Below, piece after piece: positions 23,399 through 34,611 of a stretch of 64,000 bases of DNA. The notes beneath the pieces are model-generated. The model worked only from the letters and a program-made list of their open reading frames with translations, was not told the DNA's origin and did not search any database. Source of the stretch: Posidonia oceanica (lineage: Eukaryota > Streptophyta > Magnoliopsida > Alismatales > Posidoniaceae); assembly GCA_037176725.1 (NCBI GenBank), contig JAZBRS010000075.1, positions 77,626,001 to 77,690,000 of the forward strand. Direction: 5' to 3'. Position numbers and translations under genes: made by a program. Position 1 is the stretch's first letter. Each line of letters starts with the position of its first letter.

Positions 23399-24570
23399 TT
23401 TTGCACATGCTTTGCCTTGGCATGCTTTGTTATTTGCTCTACTTTGTCTGTTTCAACTTTCTTGCTTGCTTACTTGCTTTATCCTTTGCTCTGTTCTTAT
23501 TTGCTTTACTGCTTACTTGTCTTTACTTCCTTTACCTGTTGGCTTATTACTGCTTTATTTCTCGCATAATGCATGTCTACATACTTGCTTGGCAACAATA
23601 CATGCTTTTTGAGTGATGAATGCTTCTTTTACACATTTGCTATGCCACTACACACACACATGTCCTGTATATATGCCTTTTGACATGATGAATGCTTTCC
23701 CTTCACTATTATGCCCACAAATACCTGCACATGCTATGCACTTGCCTTTTGCAGTGATTATGTTGTTTGCCTGCCATATTTGTTTGATTTTCTTCCCTTT
23801 TGCACATGCCATGTCTAGGATAGTAGAGACTGATTGCTTTCCCTATGGCTAACTAAAAATGGCAAGTAAAAAGAAGTTCTAGGAGTAACTAGAGACCTCA
23901 ACAAACCTGCACCCCCTTTGAGTTAATAAAACACGCAAGATAAAAAACTCTAATCATTTGCATAAGCATCATATAGGGCATGCATCCTTTTATCTGAGTC
24001 CACCTATTAGTCTGCGAAGGACGGTCCCGACCTCTTGTTCCACTGCTTTTGGCGTGGCCTAAGTCAGTCGGTCTGTCCCCCCTTGTCCAGGGGTCGTGTC
24101 AATGCTAGTGGAGGGTACTATCCACACTTTGGCGGGGTTAGGGCCACCAACGCACCACCCTGTTATTACTTGAGCTTTGGCTAGGATTTGGACAGGAGAC
24201 CTGCTTTTTTTGACTTGAGTCGGTGACCCGTACACTTGTGAGTACCCGAAGTAGGCTACCTACTAGGATACACTAGATTGGTGAGGGAGAGCATGCTAGA
24301 AAGCATACATGTCATTCATGCCATTAACTTAACACATTTGCATCTTTCTTTAAGTTTCTAATCCCTGTTTGTTTCTGTTTGTGTCAGCAGAGATCGGTAA
24401 GCGAGTTCCCTTGCTGGAGCTTGAGTACTGTCCCTTATTGACGCCCCTGTTGCGACTTTCGTTCGTGACCATTCCCTTCTGAGCTATCTGCCTTTGCGAC
24501 GATAGCTCCTACTAGGACTCGTCCTCTTTTTCCCTGTCGCAGCCCTATCCTCACGCGCTCTCGGTCAGCA
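23099..24570 (+). other. 5' untranslated region of the LTR C2 element
   Basis: Non-coding leader between primer site and first ORF. It is T-rich and CTTGCTTG-rich to about 23800. Then comes a stretch with GGTGACCCGTACACTTGTG and CCCGAAGTAGGCTACCTACT (near 24225-24265) of the kind seen in Ogre leaders. A possible 5' splice site (GATCG/GTAAGC) lies near 24396. Confidence 0.65.
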
Positions 24571-24584
24571 ATGGCCCAGGACGT
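24571..24584 (+). pseudogene. Start of the LTR C2 element's first ORF, interrupted
   Basis: ATGGCCCAGGACGT reads MAQD before LTR D cuts in. Its place after the long leader fits ORF1 or gag of an Ogre-type element, but only four codons remain. The last 5 bases (GACGT, 24580-24584) should be the target duplication of the LTR D element; I do not see the matching copy in the window. Confidence 0.4.
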
Positions 24585-25959
24585 TGTGGATATGGGGTTT
24601 TCAGAAGACGAGGTGAAGAAGATGATGAGGGAGGTTTGGGGAAGAAGAGGCTTCTTTTGACTCTCTCTTGCTCGTTCTATCTTCTCTTTCTCGGGGTCCC
24701 CCTTTTTGTATCCGACTTCGTCACTCCACGTGTGATGGAATCGGTGTGATCGCCACTCTCGGTTCGCTTTCGCCAGCCCTCGAGACACCTTTGGGGAGAT
24801 GTAGTGTGGTTGCAGGTTCAGCTACCTTGGGACAACGCCAGCGTTGCCCAAGGGTGCCCGTGCTTGGTAAGCTCTTTCTTCCTTCTTCCTCCTTGTATGA
24901 CAAAAGTTAGCAAAGCAAAACAAACAAAACAATATAAAGATGGATCAATAAGTGTAGTAATCTATCCAGAGTTAGTAGAAAAGAAAATAAAGAAAGCGTA
25001 GTGAGATACGTACCCGAGGGGTTTGATCCCCCCGGTTGCAACTAAAAGAGATGTATGCCTAGTTAAAACAATATATGAACTTGAAATAAAAATGCTTGAT
25101 TATACTACGGAATTAAACATGTGATATCAGAAATGCAAAGGGAACAAATGAAATAGAGTCTCCTTTGTCTATGCACAAGGTGCAAACTGTGTTGGCTTCA
25201 AGCCAACAACGACAAAAGGATCCTCAAGCTTTTTGAAGATTCTCCTTCTTTCAAAAACTCTCTTCTCTCTTTCAATTCTTAAGGACCTCACTTCTCTAAG
25301 ATTTTCAATCTCAAGAGCATGTGAGTTCTAAAAGTTTCTTCACTCATTTTCTCTCTCAAAATTCCGGCCATGAACTCAGTGGGGGTACCCTTGCTTTTAT
25401 AGAAGCAAGGGAGGAACAAAAAAGGATACAAATGCCAAGTCAGCAGAGTTTCATATTTCAGAAGTGTTATACGTTGGAAAACCAGCGTATAACGTTATAA
25501 GCGAAAGTACCCGCATATAACGACCTCCGAGGCATAACTGCTAGGATCAGAGAAGATTCTCCAATTAAGGAGTCTTTAAGTGTGATTAAACTCGACTTTG
25601 ATGGCTTTGATCGGTCAACAGGTTCCAAAGAAGGCAAAAACATGATTTCTGGATTAGGCCAAATAAGGAAAGCTTTGGCTGACTGGTTTGCCACGTTGGA
25701 CGCTGGAAAAGCAGCGGCCAACGTTGTACGCTGAGAAGCCAGCGGACATCACCCTTAATCAGTTTTACTTCCAAATTTGGTCAGGACGTGAAGAACAGTC
25801 AGGTTGCCAACATTTGGGGCTTAGAAAGGTATAGCATTTTGGACTTGAGAGGAACATTTGGCTCAAGTGAGATTCAGAAATGGGTGGAGGGCTTCTAAGA
25901 GAGACCTAATGCAAGAGACTATCCTAACATGAAGGGAGTGCCAAAATGGGGTATCTACA
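24585..25959 (-). mobile_element. 3' LTR of the central Tat element, LTR D
   Basis: On the minus strand the 1375-bp LTR starts TGTAGATACC (25950-25959) and ends ATATCCACA (at 24585). It is matched along its length by LTR E at 54076-55436 in the opposite orientation. A TATA box (TATAAAAG on the minus strand, 25394-25401) lies about 560 bp into the LTR and should drive element transcription. Hairpin-like arms with TTATACG/CGTATAA and GTTGGACGC are near 25470-25520 and 25695-25735. A polypurine tract abuts its 5' end. The LTR interrupts the ORF start of the LTR C2 element. Confidence 0.88.
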
Positions 25960-25973
25960 GATTGCCCCTCCTT
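25960..25973 (-). promoter_or_regulatory. Polypurine tract of the LTR D element
   Basis: On the minus strand AAGGAGGGGCAATC lies directly before TGTAGATACC. An identical tract stands before LTR E. Confidence 0.85.
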
Positions 25974-26151
25974 AAAGATGGCTTCGGCACGAAGCTATCT
26001 ACAAGGCGAGATGATACCCCCATGTGGCGCTACCTGGGAGTCCTAAATGAAATCCAATGCCTGCTGCCACTAGACTTGTACGGGACACAAAGAGGGTCGG
26101 CTAAAGAAACACGGCCAAGGGGATTGCCTAAGGGGAACAAACTAACGACAT

Positions 26152-26305
26152 GCCACGGGGATGGCCTGTGGGGGTCAAACTAAAAGACACTGCCGCAGGG
26201 ATGGCCCGCGGGGGTCAAACTAAAAGACTTGCCACAGGGATTGCCCGCGGGGGTCAAACTAAAAGACATGCCATGGGGATTGCCCGCAGGGGTCAAACTA
26301 ACAGG
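26152..26305 (-). repeat. 39-bp tandem repeat, about 4 copies
   Basis: Units like GGGGTCAAACTAAAAGAC with GCCACGGGGATGGCC. The same array with about 5 copies is at 53690-53870 in inverse orientation. It lies in the 3' untranslated region of the Tat element. Confidence 0.8.
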
Positions 26306-26439
26306 ATGGATAGCTAATGATTCCGACGACCACTCAATGCAAATGCAGTACAATGCGCTATGCATGATTGCGTGCTGACGGGAATGCAAAAGGGGTCATG
26401 ATATGTAATGCATGACCCTAGGTAATGAGGTTCCTCCAT

Positions 26440-26890
26440 CATCGTCGGCTTTAATTTGTATACCAGGTTGGCTCAGGAATTTTTCTCACCACCTAAGGCG
26501 GACTGACACATGCGTGAATGCAATTTGTCATGATCAGGTGTCCTTTCCTCGAGTGTAACCTACACTCTCTTAGGGGACGGTCGTCTCATGATACGTAGGT
26601 TGGTGAGCGAGAGGTTCATGATGCTCCCAGGCGAAAGGGGAAATGATCTCTTCTCTGCCGACCGCATTGGCTCTATTTGTCACAATTAGGTGTCCTTTCA
26701 TTGAGTGCTGCCTACATTCTCAACAGAGACCGTCATCTCGTGACTCGGAATCAATGAACGATGAGTCCATCGATACCGTTGGCGTTATTCGTTAGAATTA
26801 AGTGTCCTTTCATTGAATGCCGCCTACATTCTCGATGGGGACCATCATCTTCTGACCCAGGAGTTAGTGAACAGGGGGTTCACTAATACC
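26440..26890 (-). repeat. ~120-bp degenerate repeats in the 3' UTR
   Basis: Words such as GTGTCCTTTCATTGA, GCCTACATTCTC and GACCGTCATCTCGTGA recur at roughly 26540, 26690 and 26800. Counterparts lie at about 53110-53480 in the opposite orientation. Confidence 0.65.
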
Positions 26891-26894
26891 GTTG

Positions 26895-27567
26895 GCTTTG
26901 CTTTGTTGGCCCGGTTATGCTCCGAGGATCTTTCTACTGATTGGTTTTGCTTTGTTTGTCCGATCGTGCTCCGGGGTTGCTTTGTTTGTCCGGTCGTGCT
27001 CCAGGGTTTGCTTTGTTGTCGGGTTGTGCTCCGGGGTACCTGCTTTTGATTGACTTGCTTTGTTTGTCCGGTTGTGCTCCGAGGTTTGCTTTGATGTCCC
27101 GGTTATGCTCCGGGGTTCTTTGCTTTGATGTCCCGGTTATGCTCCGGGGATCTTTACTTTGGTGTCCCGGTTATGCTCTGGAGATCTTTGCTTTGGTGTC
27201 CTGGTTATTCTCCGGGGATCTTTGCTTTAATTGGTTTGCTTTGTTATCCCGGTTATGCTCTGGGGATCTTTGTGATTGGTTTGCTTTGTTATCCCGGTTG
27301 TGCTCCGAGGATCTTTCCTTGATTGGTTTGCTTTGTTATCCCGGTTATGCCCCAGGGATCTTTGTTTTGGTGTCCTAGTTATGCTCCGGTGATCTTTGCT
27401 TTGGTGTCCCGGTTATGCTCCGGGGATCTTTGCTTTGGTGTCCCGATTATGCTCTGGGGATCCTTCTTTGATTGGTTTGCTTTGTTATCCTGGTTGTGCT
27501 CCGGGGATCTTTCTTTGATTGGTTTGCTTTGTTATCCCGGTTATGCTCCAAGGATCTTTCTTTGATT
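26895..27567 (-). repeat. ~31-48-bp tandem repeat array (GGTTATGCTCCGGGGATC type)
   Basis: About 16-18 units of GCTTTG..(GTCC or TTATCC)CGGTTATGCTCCGGGGATCTTT. The lengths vary because TTGATTGGTTTGC is sometimes added. Long ORFs through it (for example 26941-27378) are repeat translations. The expanded inverted relative is at 52150-53085. Confidence 0.85.
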
Positions 27568-29140
27568 GGCCGAGGGGATTACCCAAGGGAGGTGGAAATA
27601 AAAACATGACATGCCTAGGGGATGGCCAAAGGGAGTCAAAAACAAAAACATGACATGCCTAGGGGATGGCCCAAGGGAGTCGAAAATAAAGACATGACGT
27701 GCCTAGGGGATGGCCCAAGGGGGTCGAAAATAAAAACATGACGTGCCTAGGGGATGGCTCAAGGGAGTCGAAAATAAAAGCATGACGTGCCTAGGGGATG
27801 GCCCAAGGGAGTCGAAAATAAAAACATGACGTGCCTAGGGGATGGCCCAAGGGAGTCGAAAATAAAAACTTGACGTGCCTAGGGGATGGCCCAAGGGAGT
27901 CAAAAATAAAAATATGACGTGCTTAGGGGATGGCCCAAGGAAGTCGAAAATAAAAATTTGACGTGCCTAGGGGATGGCCCAAGGGAGTCGAAAATAAAAA
28001 CTTGACATGCCTAGGGGATGGCCCAAGAGAGTCGAAAATAAAAACTTGACGTGCCTAGGGGATGGCCCAAGGGAGTCGAAAATAAAAACTTGACGTGCCT
28101 AGGGGATGGCCCAAGGGAGTCAAAAATAAAAATATGACGTGCTTAGGGGATGGCCCAAGGAAGTCGAAAATAAAAATTTGACGTGCCTAGGGGATGGCCC
28201 AAGGGAGTCGAAAATAAAAACTTGACATGCCTAGGGGATGGCCCAAGGGAGTCGAAAATAAAAACTTGACGTGCCTAGGGGATGGCCCAAGGGAGTCGAA
28301 AATAACAACATGACATGCTTAGGGGATGGCCCAAGGGAGTCGAAAATAAAAACTTAACGTGCATAGGGGATGGCCCAAGGGAGTCGAAAATAAAAACTTG
28401 ACGTGCCTAGAGGATGGCCCAAGGGAGTCGAAAATAACAACATGACATGCCTAGGGGATGGCCCAAGGGAGTCAAAAATAAAAACTTGACGTGCCTAGGG
28501 GATGGCCCAAGGGAGTCGAAAATAACAAGACATGACATGCCTTGGGGATGGCCCAAGGGAGTCGAAAATAAAAACTTGACGTGCCTTGGGAATGGCCCAA
28601 GGGAGTCGAAAATAAAAACTTGACGTGCCTTGGGGATGGCCTAAGGGAGTCGAAAATAAAAAACTTGACGTGCCTAGGGGATGGCCCAAGGGAGTCGAAA
28701 ATAAAAACATGACGTGCCTAGGGGATGGCCCAAGGGAATCGAAAATAAAAACATGACGTGCCTAGGGGATGGCCCAAGGGAGTCGAAAATAAAAACATGA
28801 CGTGCCTAGGGGATGGCCTAAGGGAGTCGAAAATAAAAACATGACGTGCCTAGAGGATGGCCCAAGGGAGTCGAAAATAAAAACATGGCGTGCCTAGAGG
28901 ATGGCCCAAGGGAGTTGAAAATAAAAACTTGACGTGCCTAGGGGATGGCCCAAGGGAGTCGAAAATAACAACATGACGTGCCTAGGGGATGGCCCAAGGG
29001 AGTCGAAAATAAAACTTGATGTGCCTAGGGGATGGCCCAAGGGAGTCGAAAATAAAAACTTGACGTGCTTAGGGGATGGCCCAAGGGTGTCGAAAATAAC
29101 AACATGACATGCCTAGGGGATGGCCCAAGGGAGTCGAAAA
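27568..29140 (-). repeat. 44-bp tandem repeat array, about 35 copies
   Basis: The unit is about 44 bp, combining GACGTGCCTAGGGGATGGCC with CAAGGGAGTCGAAAATAAAA. The copies are very uniform, differing at a few sites (AACTTGAC or AACATGAC, GACGTG or GACATG). A higher-order repeat is visible: the run 27858-28000 recurs almost exactly at 28090-28240. It lies between the PMD gene cassette and the 3' LTR and has no counterpart in the inverted right arm. Confidence 0.95.
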
Positions 29141-29223
29141 GGATACTTTTTTTTTGCTTGCTTTGTTGACCCGATTGTGCTCCGGGGTTTCTTGCTGTTC
29201 TGCTCTTAATTCTGCTTTGACTC

Positions 29224-29310
29224 GTTGGACGCTTGATTGTTAGCGTTCAACGTTGGACGCTTGAAGAACCGCGGCTAACGTTGGACAGCATTGTGGCCGC
29301 GTATAACGTC
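29224..29310. repeat. GTTGGACGC hairpin module before PMD gene 1
   Basis: GTTGGACGC...GCGTTCAAC, then GTTGGACGC...GCGGCTAACGTTGG, then a weaker GCGTATAACG. It lies about 200-280 bp upstream of the first PMD start codon. Confidence 0.75.
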
Positions 29311-29503
29311 GCGAGACAGGCTGCTGTCTTTCCTGTTTGGGCACCACCGTTTTGGCAGTAAATTCTCAATTTTCTTTGGGTTTCCATTCTGATGAAAGCT
29401 CCACGGCCTATATTAGATCTCCTCTTGGCCTGAATCTTGTACTTCAAGCATTTATCTCGCTTCCTTTATTGATTTTTGCTTGCTAGGGCTTGTGCTTCTC
29501 CTC

Positions 29504-30255
29504 ATGGATTTGAGTGATATCCCACGACATGCTTTTCAGGTGGCCGTCTTCTCCTCTCCTTCTGACATGGTGCAACTCCGGCTGGAGGCCATACTCAACC
29601 ATTTGGCGAACCTGTTGGTACATGAGAAGGTATTCATTGTTTTCATCTTTTCCGTATACTCCCATTCTCGTACTTCTGCTGATTTTTCTTTACTTTATAG
29701 CCCCTATCACTTGCCAACAATGATCGGGACTCGAAAGCCTATCAGTTGGACTCGGTTCAACAATTCTGCTCTTAGGCTTTGAAGAAGTACCGGGAACGCT
29801 TGGAGGAGGCTAGTCTCTGTCAAGCCCTTCGCCAGCTGCGGCAGCCTATTGACTGGAAGGCGCTCTTCGGCCTCTGCGGGCTGTGGAACCCCTTGACTCA
29901 TACGTTCTTTTCTTCTTCTGCGGAATTGACCATTCTCTTGGAGGAGGTGAGCGTCCTCCTAAGTATTCGACATGCTGACCCATCCGTTTACTGCAGGGAT
30001 GCCTACTTTCTGCCAATCGGGATGGTAGGTTCGTTCTCTCTCTTAAAGTGCATCTTCGGCTCCGTTGTTGTGCCAAAGGACTTGGTGTTGGATGGCTGCT
30101 TCAAATTCTCCTCTTTGTGGAAACCGAGTCCTTTCTGCATGGGAGAACTCGAGTGCGGACCATGAAGCCATTTCCCTTGCAACTTATGACGCTTGGTACG
30201 AGGGCGTGCGTCCTAAATTGTTCATTGAATTTCCTTCAAAAAGACAGAAGATGTA
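29504..30255 (+). pseudogene. PMD-like gene 1, antisense to the element
   Basis: The ATG at 29504 starts a 42-codon first exon (MDLSDIPRHAF...LVHEK). It is followed by a 71-bp intron, GT at 29630 and AG at 29700, in phase 0. The second exon carries the plant-mobile-domain signature WNPLTHTFF....ELTILLEEV..LL (about 29887-29960) and FLPIG. An in-frame stop lies near 29777, and the 3' part is much shorter than in gene 3, so a central segment is probably deleted. A weak TATA-like TATATTA is at 29409. The function of PMD proteins inside retrotransposons is unknown. Gene 3 has its intron at the same place. Confidence 0.65.
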
Positions 30256-30392
30256 GTTAGAAATGTATCACTTATCATCAATAAAATTTATCTCGTCTTT
30301 TTGGTCTTTTTTGAATGAATCTGTATGAGTTGAATGAGAATATCAGAATTCAGAACATTTCCCTGAACTTAAAGCATTGTACGCCCGAAATG

Positions 30393-30530
30393 AAGCATCC
30401 AACGTTATACATTGGAAACCCAGCGGCTAACGTTTTAACTCGTAAAACGTTGAACGCTAGCATTCACGCGTATAATATCTTTTCTTCCCGAGGCATTGGA
30501 CTCTAGGATTCACGTGTACAACGTTAAAAG
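30393..30530. repeat. GTTGGACGC-like hairpin arms before PMD gene 2
   Basis: Degenerate arms: ACGTTATACATTGG with CCAGCGGCTAACGTT, and AACGTTGAACGCTAG with CACGCGTATAATA. They end just before the TATA box TATAAAA (30532-30538). Confidence 0.6.
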
Positions 30531-30597
30531 GTATAAAACCCTCGTCCTACCCCACAAGCGGCCATCTGATTTCTTCCTCCTTTCTTCTCCGGTGACA

Positions 30598-33500
30598 ATG
30601 GCTACTCCGGCGGTCTTCCTCTTCATTCCGGCGAGCATGGAGCGGTGCATCTCACAGTTCTACACGAGGGCGGTGAAGCGGGTGAGAATCGGGCCCTCCC
30701 CCTTCGGCGAGGCAGCGGTGGAAGCGGCGACTGGGGCCGCTGCTGTGCAGGCGGGGGCGGCGGGAAGCACCGGCGAGGGCGTGGCAGGCGACGAGCTTGG
30801 CGGCGGGAGGGGCTGGTTTGGCGGTTGCTGCGCCTGGGCCGGAGGCTGCTGCGCCTGGGCCGGAGGCTGCTGTGCCCGGGCTGGCTGCGGCGGTGGCCGT
30901 GGAGGCCGGTGGTGCCGCGGTGATGCCCGGGGCGACCTCTGGTGGCGATGCCGAGGCTGGGGGAGCGGAGACAGGGGCTGCCGTGGGTGGTTCTGCGGAG
31001 ACCGAGGCGGTGGTTGGCAACGACGCTGTGGAGGCGAAGGTGACGGCCAGCGAGGCCACCGTGGGGGAGAGCTCTGGTTCTGGGGAGGCCGGAGAGACGA
31101 CAGCGGAGGTAGCCTCCGGTGCGAGCACTTCCTTCAGCCTGGAGGATTCCAAGGAGACAGTCTTAGAGGCAAGGCCTGAGGTCAGCCCAGACGAGGTGGG
31201 GCCCTCGGAGGTGCCCTAGGTGAGGCCAGTCGACCCCCTCCTTGCGCAGTTCGGCGAGGATGACAGCTGGTGGCGAAACATGGTGGACTTCGTCCGACGG
31301 GAGGCAGAGGGCGTCGCGAGAGATCCCTCGGACTACTAGCGGGAGCAGATCCCCAGAGACGAGATGCAGGCGTCGAGACCGCGTAGGGACGCGTCTCGAT
31401 TAGAGTACGCCACTACCACACTGGCTTCCAGGGGGCAGGTATACATTTCTCATTCTTTTCTCCTTATTTTGGTAAATTATTTCATCCGGATTGATAATTT
31501 TTCTATTTGCTTGTAGAGTCGAGCACCGGTCGTGACCCGCTGCTACTGAAGTCAGGTCCGCTGGTCCTACGCTTTGTTGGCTTCTTTCCAGTAGGAGCGT
31601 CTGCATCGGATGGGATTTGGGCATTTCTTGTCCATCCCGGACTTTCCCCTCTGTCCGATGTTTCTGGAGGCGGTTGCAGAGCGGTGGAGCTTTCGGACAT
31701 GGCACGGTTGACTGATCTCCGGTTTACAGGCAGACTAGTGACAGGGAGGGTGTGCCCGAGCTACTCAGTTTTGGCGCAGGAGCTCGTTGGACGCTAGTTA
31801 GCCATGAGCGGGGAGCAGCTCGTGGTGATCACTTCCGCGGTTCGCTGAGTGAGTGAGCTGGCGGAGACAGTTGACGGACCAGGTGTGGAGGCTGACCAGC
31901 AGCTGCGGGCCTTCCTCTTGGTGCTGTTCGGGGAGGTGCTCTTCTCGCACTCCTCCTCGAAGCTCTCGGCGTGGTTCCTTCCCCTTCTGGTGGACCTGGA
32001 GCGTGTGGGAGAGTACGCCTGGGGTGCGGCGAGCTTGGCGCACCTGTACTCCACCGTATTCCGCTTCACCGACGGCAGTTCTTGCCAGTTGGGCGGGAAC
32101 CTGCCTTTCCTTCAGGTAAATCTGCATATTTAAGCTTGTATTGAATATTATATTCTTGCTAACAACTTTCTTTTTTGCGTGCAGATGTGGACGTGGGACC
32201 ACTTTGCCTTTCTGCGCCCTGTTCCTCCTCCAGTTCCTCCTACCAGTGTCCTCTTTCCCTGGGGACTATTTTGGGCTGCTGCTGAGCAGGCCCTCGAGCC
32301 AGCTGATGACAACCGCTATGTCGGTTGTCTACGTTTTGAGCTCCTTGTCCCGACTTAGGTAACTTGCTTCTTTTAATTTCAGCTTCTGTTTATTTGTTTA
32401 TGCTGCTTGCTGATATGTATTGCTCTTTTCAGGTGGTTTGGCCTCCCTATGTTGAGGGAGAGCATGCGGACGTCCCTGAGATTGCCCGTGATCGGGTTAT
32501 TTTCGACCAAGACGTATGAATCCATTGCTGGAACCACTGCCACTTCCAGCAGATTAGCAGGGCGGTACGACAGCTAGGGCACCGACAGGCTCGGCCTTCA
32601 CCTCCTCCTCACCGAGTTTGGCGAGAGACACGCGGCGGGGGCAGCCGTGCTCGCCACTGGGTGGACGTCTACGGCCCATAGATCCTAGACTGGGCCCGTC
32701 GTGGTTCCCCCGCTCCGACTGATGCTATAGAGGAGGACGAGGTGGACTGGGCTGCGTGGATAGACCGGGAGTTTTCCTCTCTGATGATCTTCCACCGGTC
32801 CCACTTCCTTGGGCGCGGGAACCTTCCTTTGGGGGACACTGACCCTGGGGAGGCGGTGGTTTCCCGTGCAACCCTGTTGAAGGAGGTTCAGTCTTCTCGC
32901 GCGTAGCTAGAGATAGCGGTAAGCTTTTGAATTTCATTTGCTATATTGTTAATTCAATCTGACTAACTGGCTTTCTTTCTTTTGCAACTCAAGGCGGCCG
33001 ATGAGCGGGCTCAGCAGGAGCGCCATTTGACCCAGCAGCTCTCCGCTCTGACCGGGGAGATTGATCGTCTACGGGCCTCTGCCTCTCAAGTATTTTTTCG
33101 CAAGTAACTTTTGTAGTTTGGCTATGAATTGCAACTGACTTGAATCTTCCTTTTCAACCTTCGACTAGCAGTGCTCCACCTCTGGACCGCTCAGAGGAGA
33201 TCTCCCATCTCCAGGAGAAGGTAAATATGCTTTCATTTTGTTTCTGCTTTTGAAATCCCATTGGTCCTAACGCCATTACTTGCAGGTCGCTTATCTAGAG
33301 GGCGAGCTGAGGGAGCAGGTTGGTGACTTCATAGCCGCCAACTCTGTCGGGAGGTTAGAGGAGCTAGAGGGGACAGTCACTGCTAGGAGTGCTCGGATCC
33401 AGGAGCTGGAGCAGCAGTTGGCTGATCGGGACATTGAGATTCCCCAATCTCAGGCGGTATGATTTGATTTGGTGCTTCTTTATGTCCTCTATGTCCTTGC

Positions 33501-33789
33501 TTGTATCTGACATTTGAATTGTTTGCCTCCTCAGAGCATGGCGGGGATTATCTCCCAGCTTGAGTTCGAGCTGGGGCACTATTGGAGGTTCGCCTTTACG
33601 GCCGGTGTTAGGCTCGGGGTGCCTGTTCCTTTTGTACCAAGCCACCGGTCGGGTAGCCAGCATTCTCGATTCGTCTCCAGGGCCCCATCAGGCATTTCGG
33701 TTCGACAGTCGCCTCGTCCCCCTACTGCCCCTTCTCCAGCTCCTACTCCTGCTTCGGCTCCTGAGGGTGAGGGAGAGAGTGCTCCCTAG
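30598..33789 (+). pseudogene. PMD-like gene 2 with C-terminal coiled coil, about 8 exons
   Basis: The ATG at 30598 is 60 bp after a TATA box. The N-terminal exon is Ala/Gly/Pro/Glu-rich with a 21-bp repeat (about 30829-30890) and a frameshift near 30780. Exon 2 (31517-32115) and exon 3 (from 32185) hold the mobile domain: FLEAVAERWSFRTWH, QELVGR, RAFLLVLFGEVLF, YAWGAASLAHLY, WTWDHFAFLRP. Introns I can place: 31439-31516, 32116-32184, 32359-32432, 32920-32993, and shorter ones near 33090-33171, 33221-33285 and 33456-33534. The 3' exons read as a coiled coil (VAYLEGELREQV, RLEELEGTV, RIQELEQQLADRD) with a Ser/Pro-rich tail to the stop before 33790. Several in-frame stops disable it. It resembles MAIN / 'phosphatase 7 long form homolog' proteins of plants. 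Confidence 0.72.
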
Positions 33790-34511
33790 CTTTTGTACTT
33801 CAAGGGTATGCCCTGGTGACTTTGTAGAACAATTGTATATTTTGAAATGATATATATTTCTGCACACTCAGTAAACTTGTCAAATACTTTTTTAAATTAC
33901 CTTTCTCAAAGCTAAAGTAAGCTTAAGTGACCAATATGGTAAAATAATGGCCCTTAATTCAAATTAACTTAAAACCAGCATATTCAAGTGAGATAGTATG
34001 TAAATGACATAGTTATAAGGAAAGATTTCACCTGAAAGCTTAAGAATTGAATTTTGAAGTCGTCGTCGCCTTAACGAGCCATTTACTTGATGAAACAAGC
34101 AACCAGAGATTCTGACTGGTCCGGATGTCCAAAAAATATGAAACCAACGCTCGCACGTGTATTTCAACTTAGTTAAACCTCTGGAATGGGCAAAACGGAC
34201 GCATGCAACTCAATCACGGCTCAGGGGGCGATCCAGCTAAGTTCAGTGACTTAAGTCACTGATAAAACATTATACGCCTCATCTGCTGCGGCCAACGTTA
34301 TCCGCTTTAACTTCTGCGTCCAATGCCGGTAGCTGCTCTAAACGTTATACACCTCAAATAGTGCGGCTAACGTTGGACGCGAATTATCTCGCGTACAACG
34401 AAGCGAGGCCAGAAACTTTTCTTTCCTTTCCTGTTCCTGGCTAATCTTTCGGAATGCTTGCGAAATTTTCTCAATGTCTGCGTGAAAGATTTCCGACGAT
34501 CCTCTTGTGCT
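33790..34511. other. Spacer between PMD genes 2 and 3
   Basis: AT-rich, no coding signal. GTTGGACGC-type arms lie at about 34268-34400 (CAACGTTATCCGC, GCGGCTAACGTTGGACGCG, CTCGCGTACAACG), immediately upstream of the gene 3 TATA box. Confidence 0.6.
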
Positions 34512-34519
34512 TATAAAAG
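34512..34519 (+). promoter_or_regulatory. TATA box of PMD gene 3
   Basis: TATAAAAG lies 93 bp before the ATG at 34612, a normal distance for a plant core promoter plus short leader. It suggests the antisense gene has its own promoter. Confidence 0.55.
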
Positions 34520-34611
34520 CTTGGCCACCCCTTTGATTTTCATGCATACTTGCTCTTTTCCTTTTCCACTGATTTCTTCCTGATTTTTGCTTCTTCCTTC
34601 CTTTTGCTTTC

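Noticed and set aside
26941..27565. ORFs of 80-145 codons in the GGTTATGCTCC array
   Set aside because: Repeat translations with the same peptide in shifted frames.
27568..29140. CRISPR-like direct repeat array
   Set aside because: The units are contiguous 44-bp repeats with no unique spacers, and the context is a plant retrotransposon 3' UTR.
30652..31152. Minus-strand 166-codon Ala/Pro/Ser-rich ORF
   Set aside because: Opposite-strand shadow of the GC-rich first exon of PMD gene 2.
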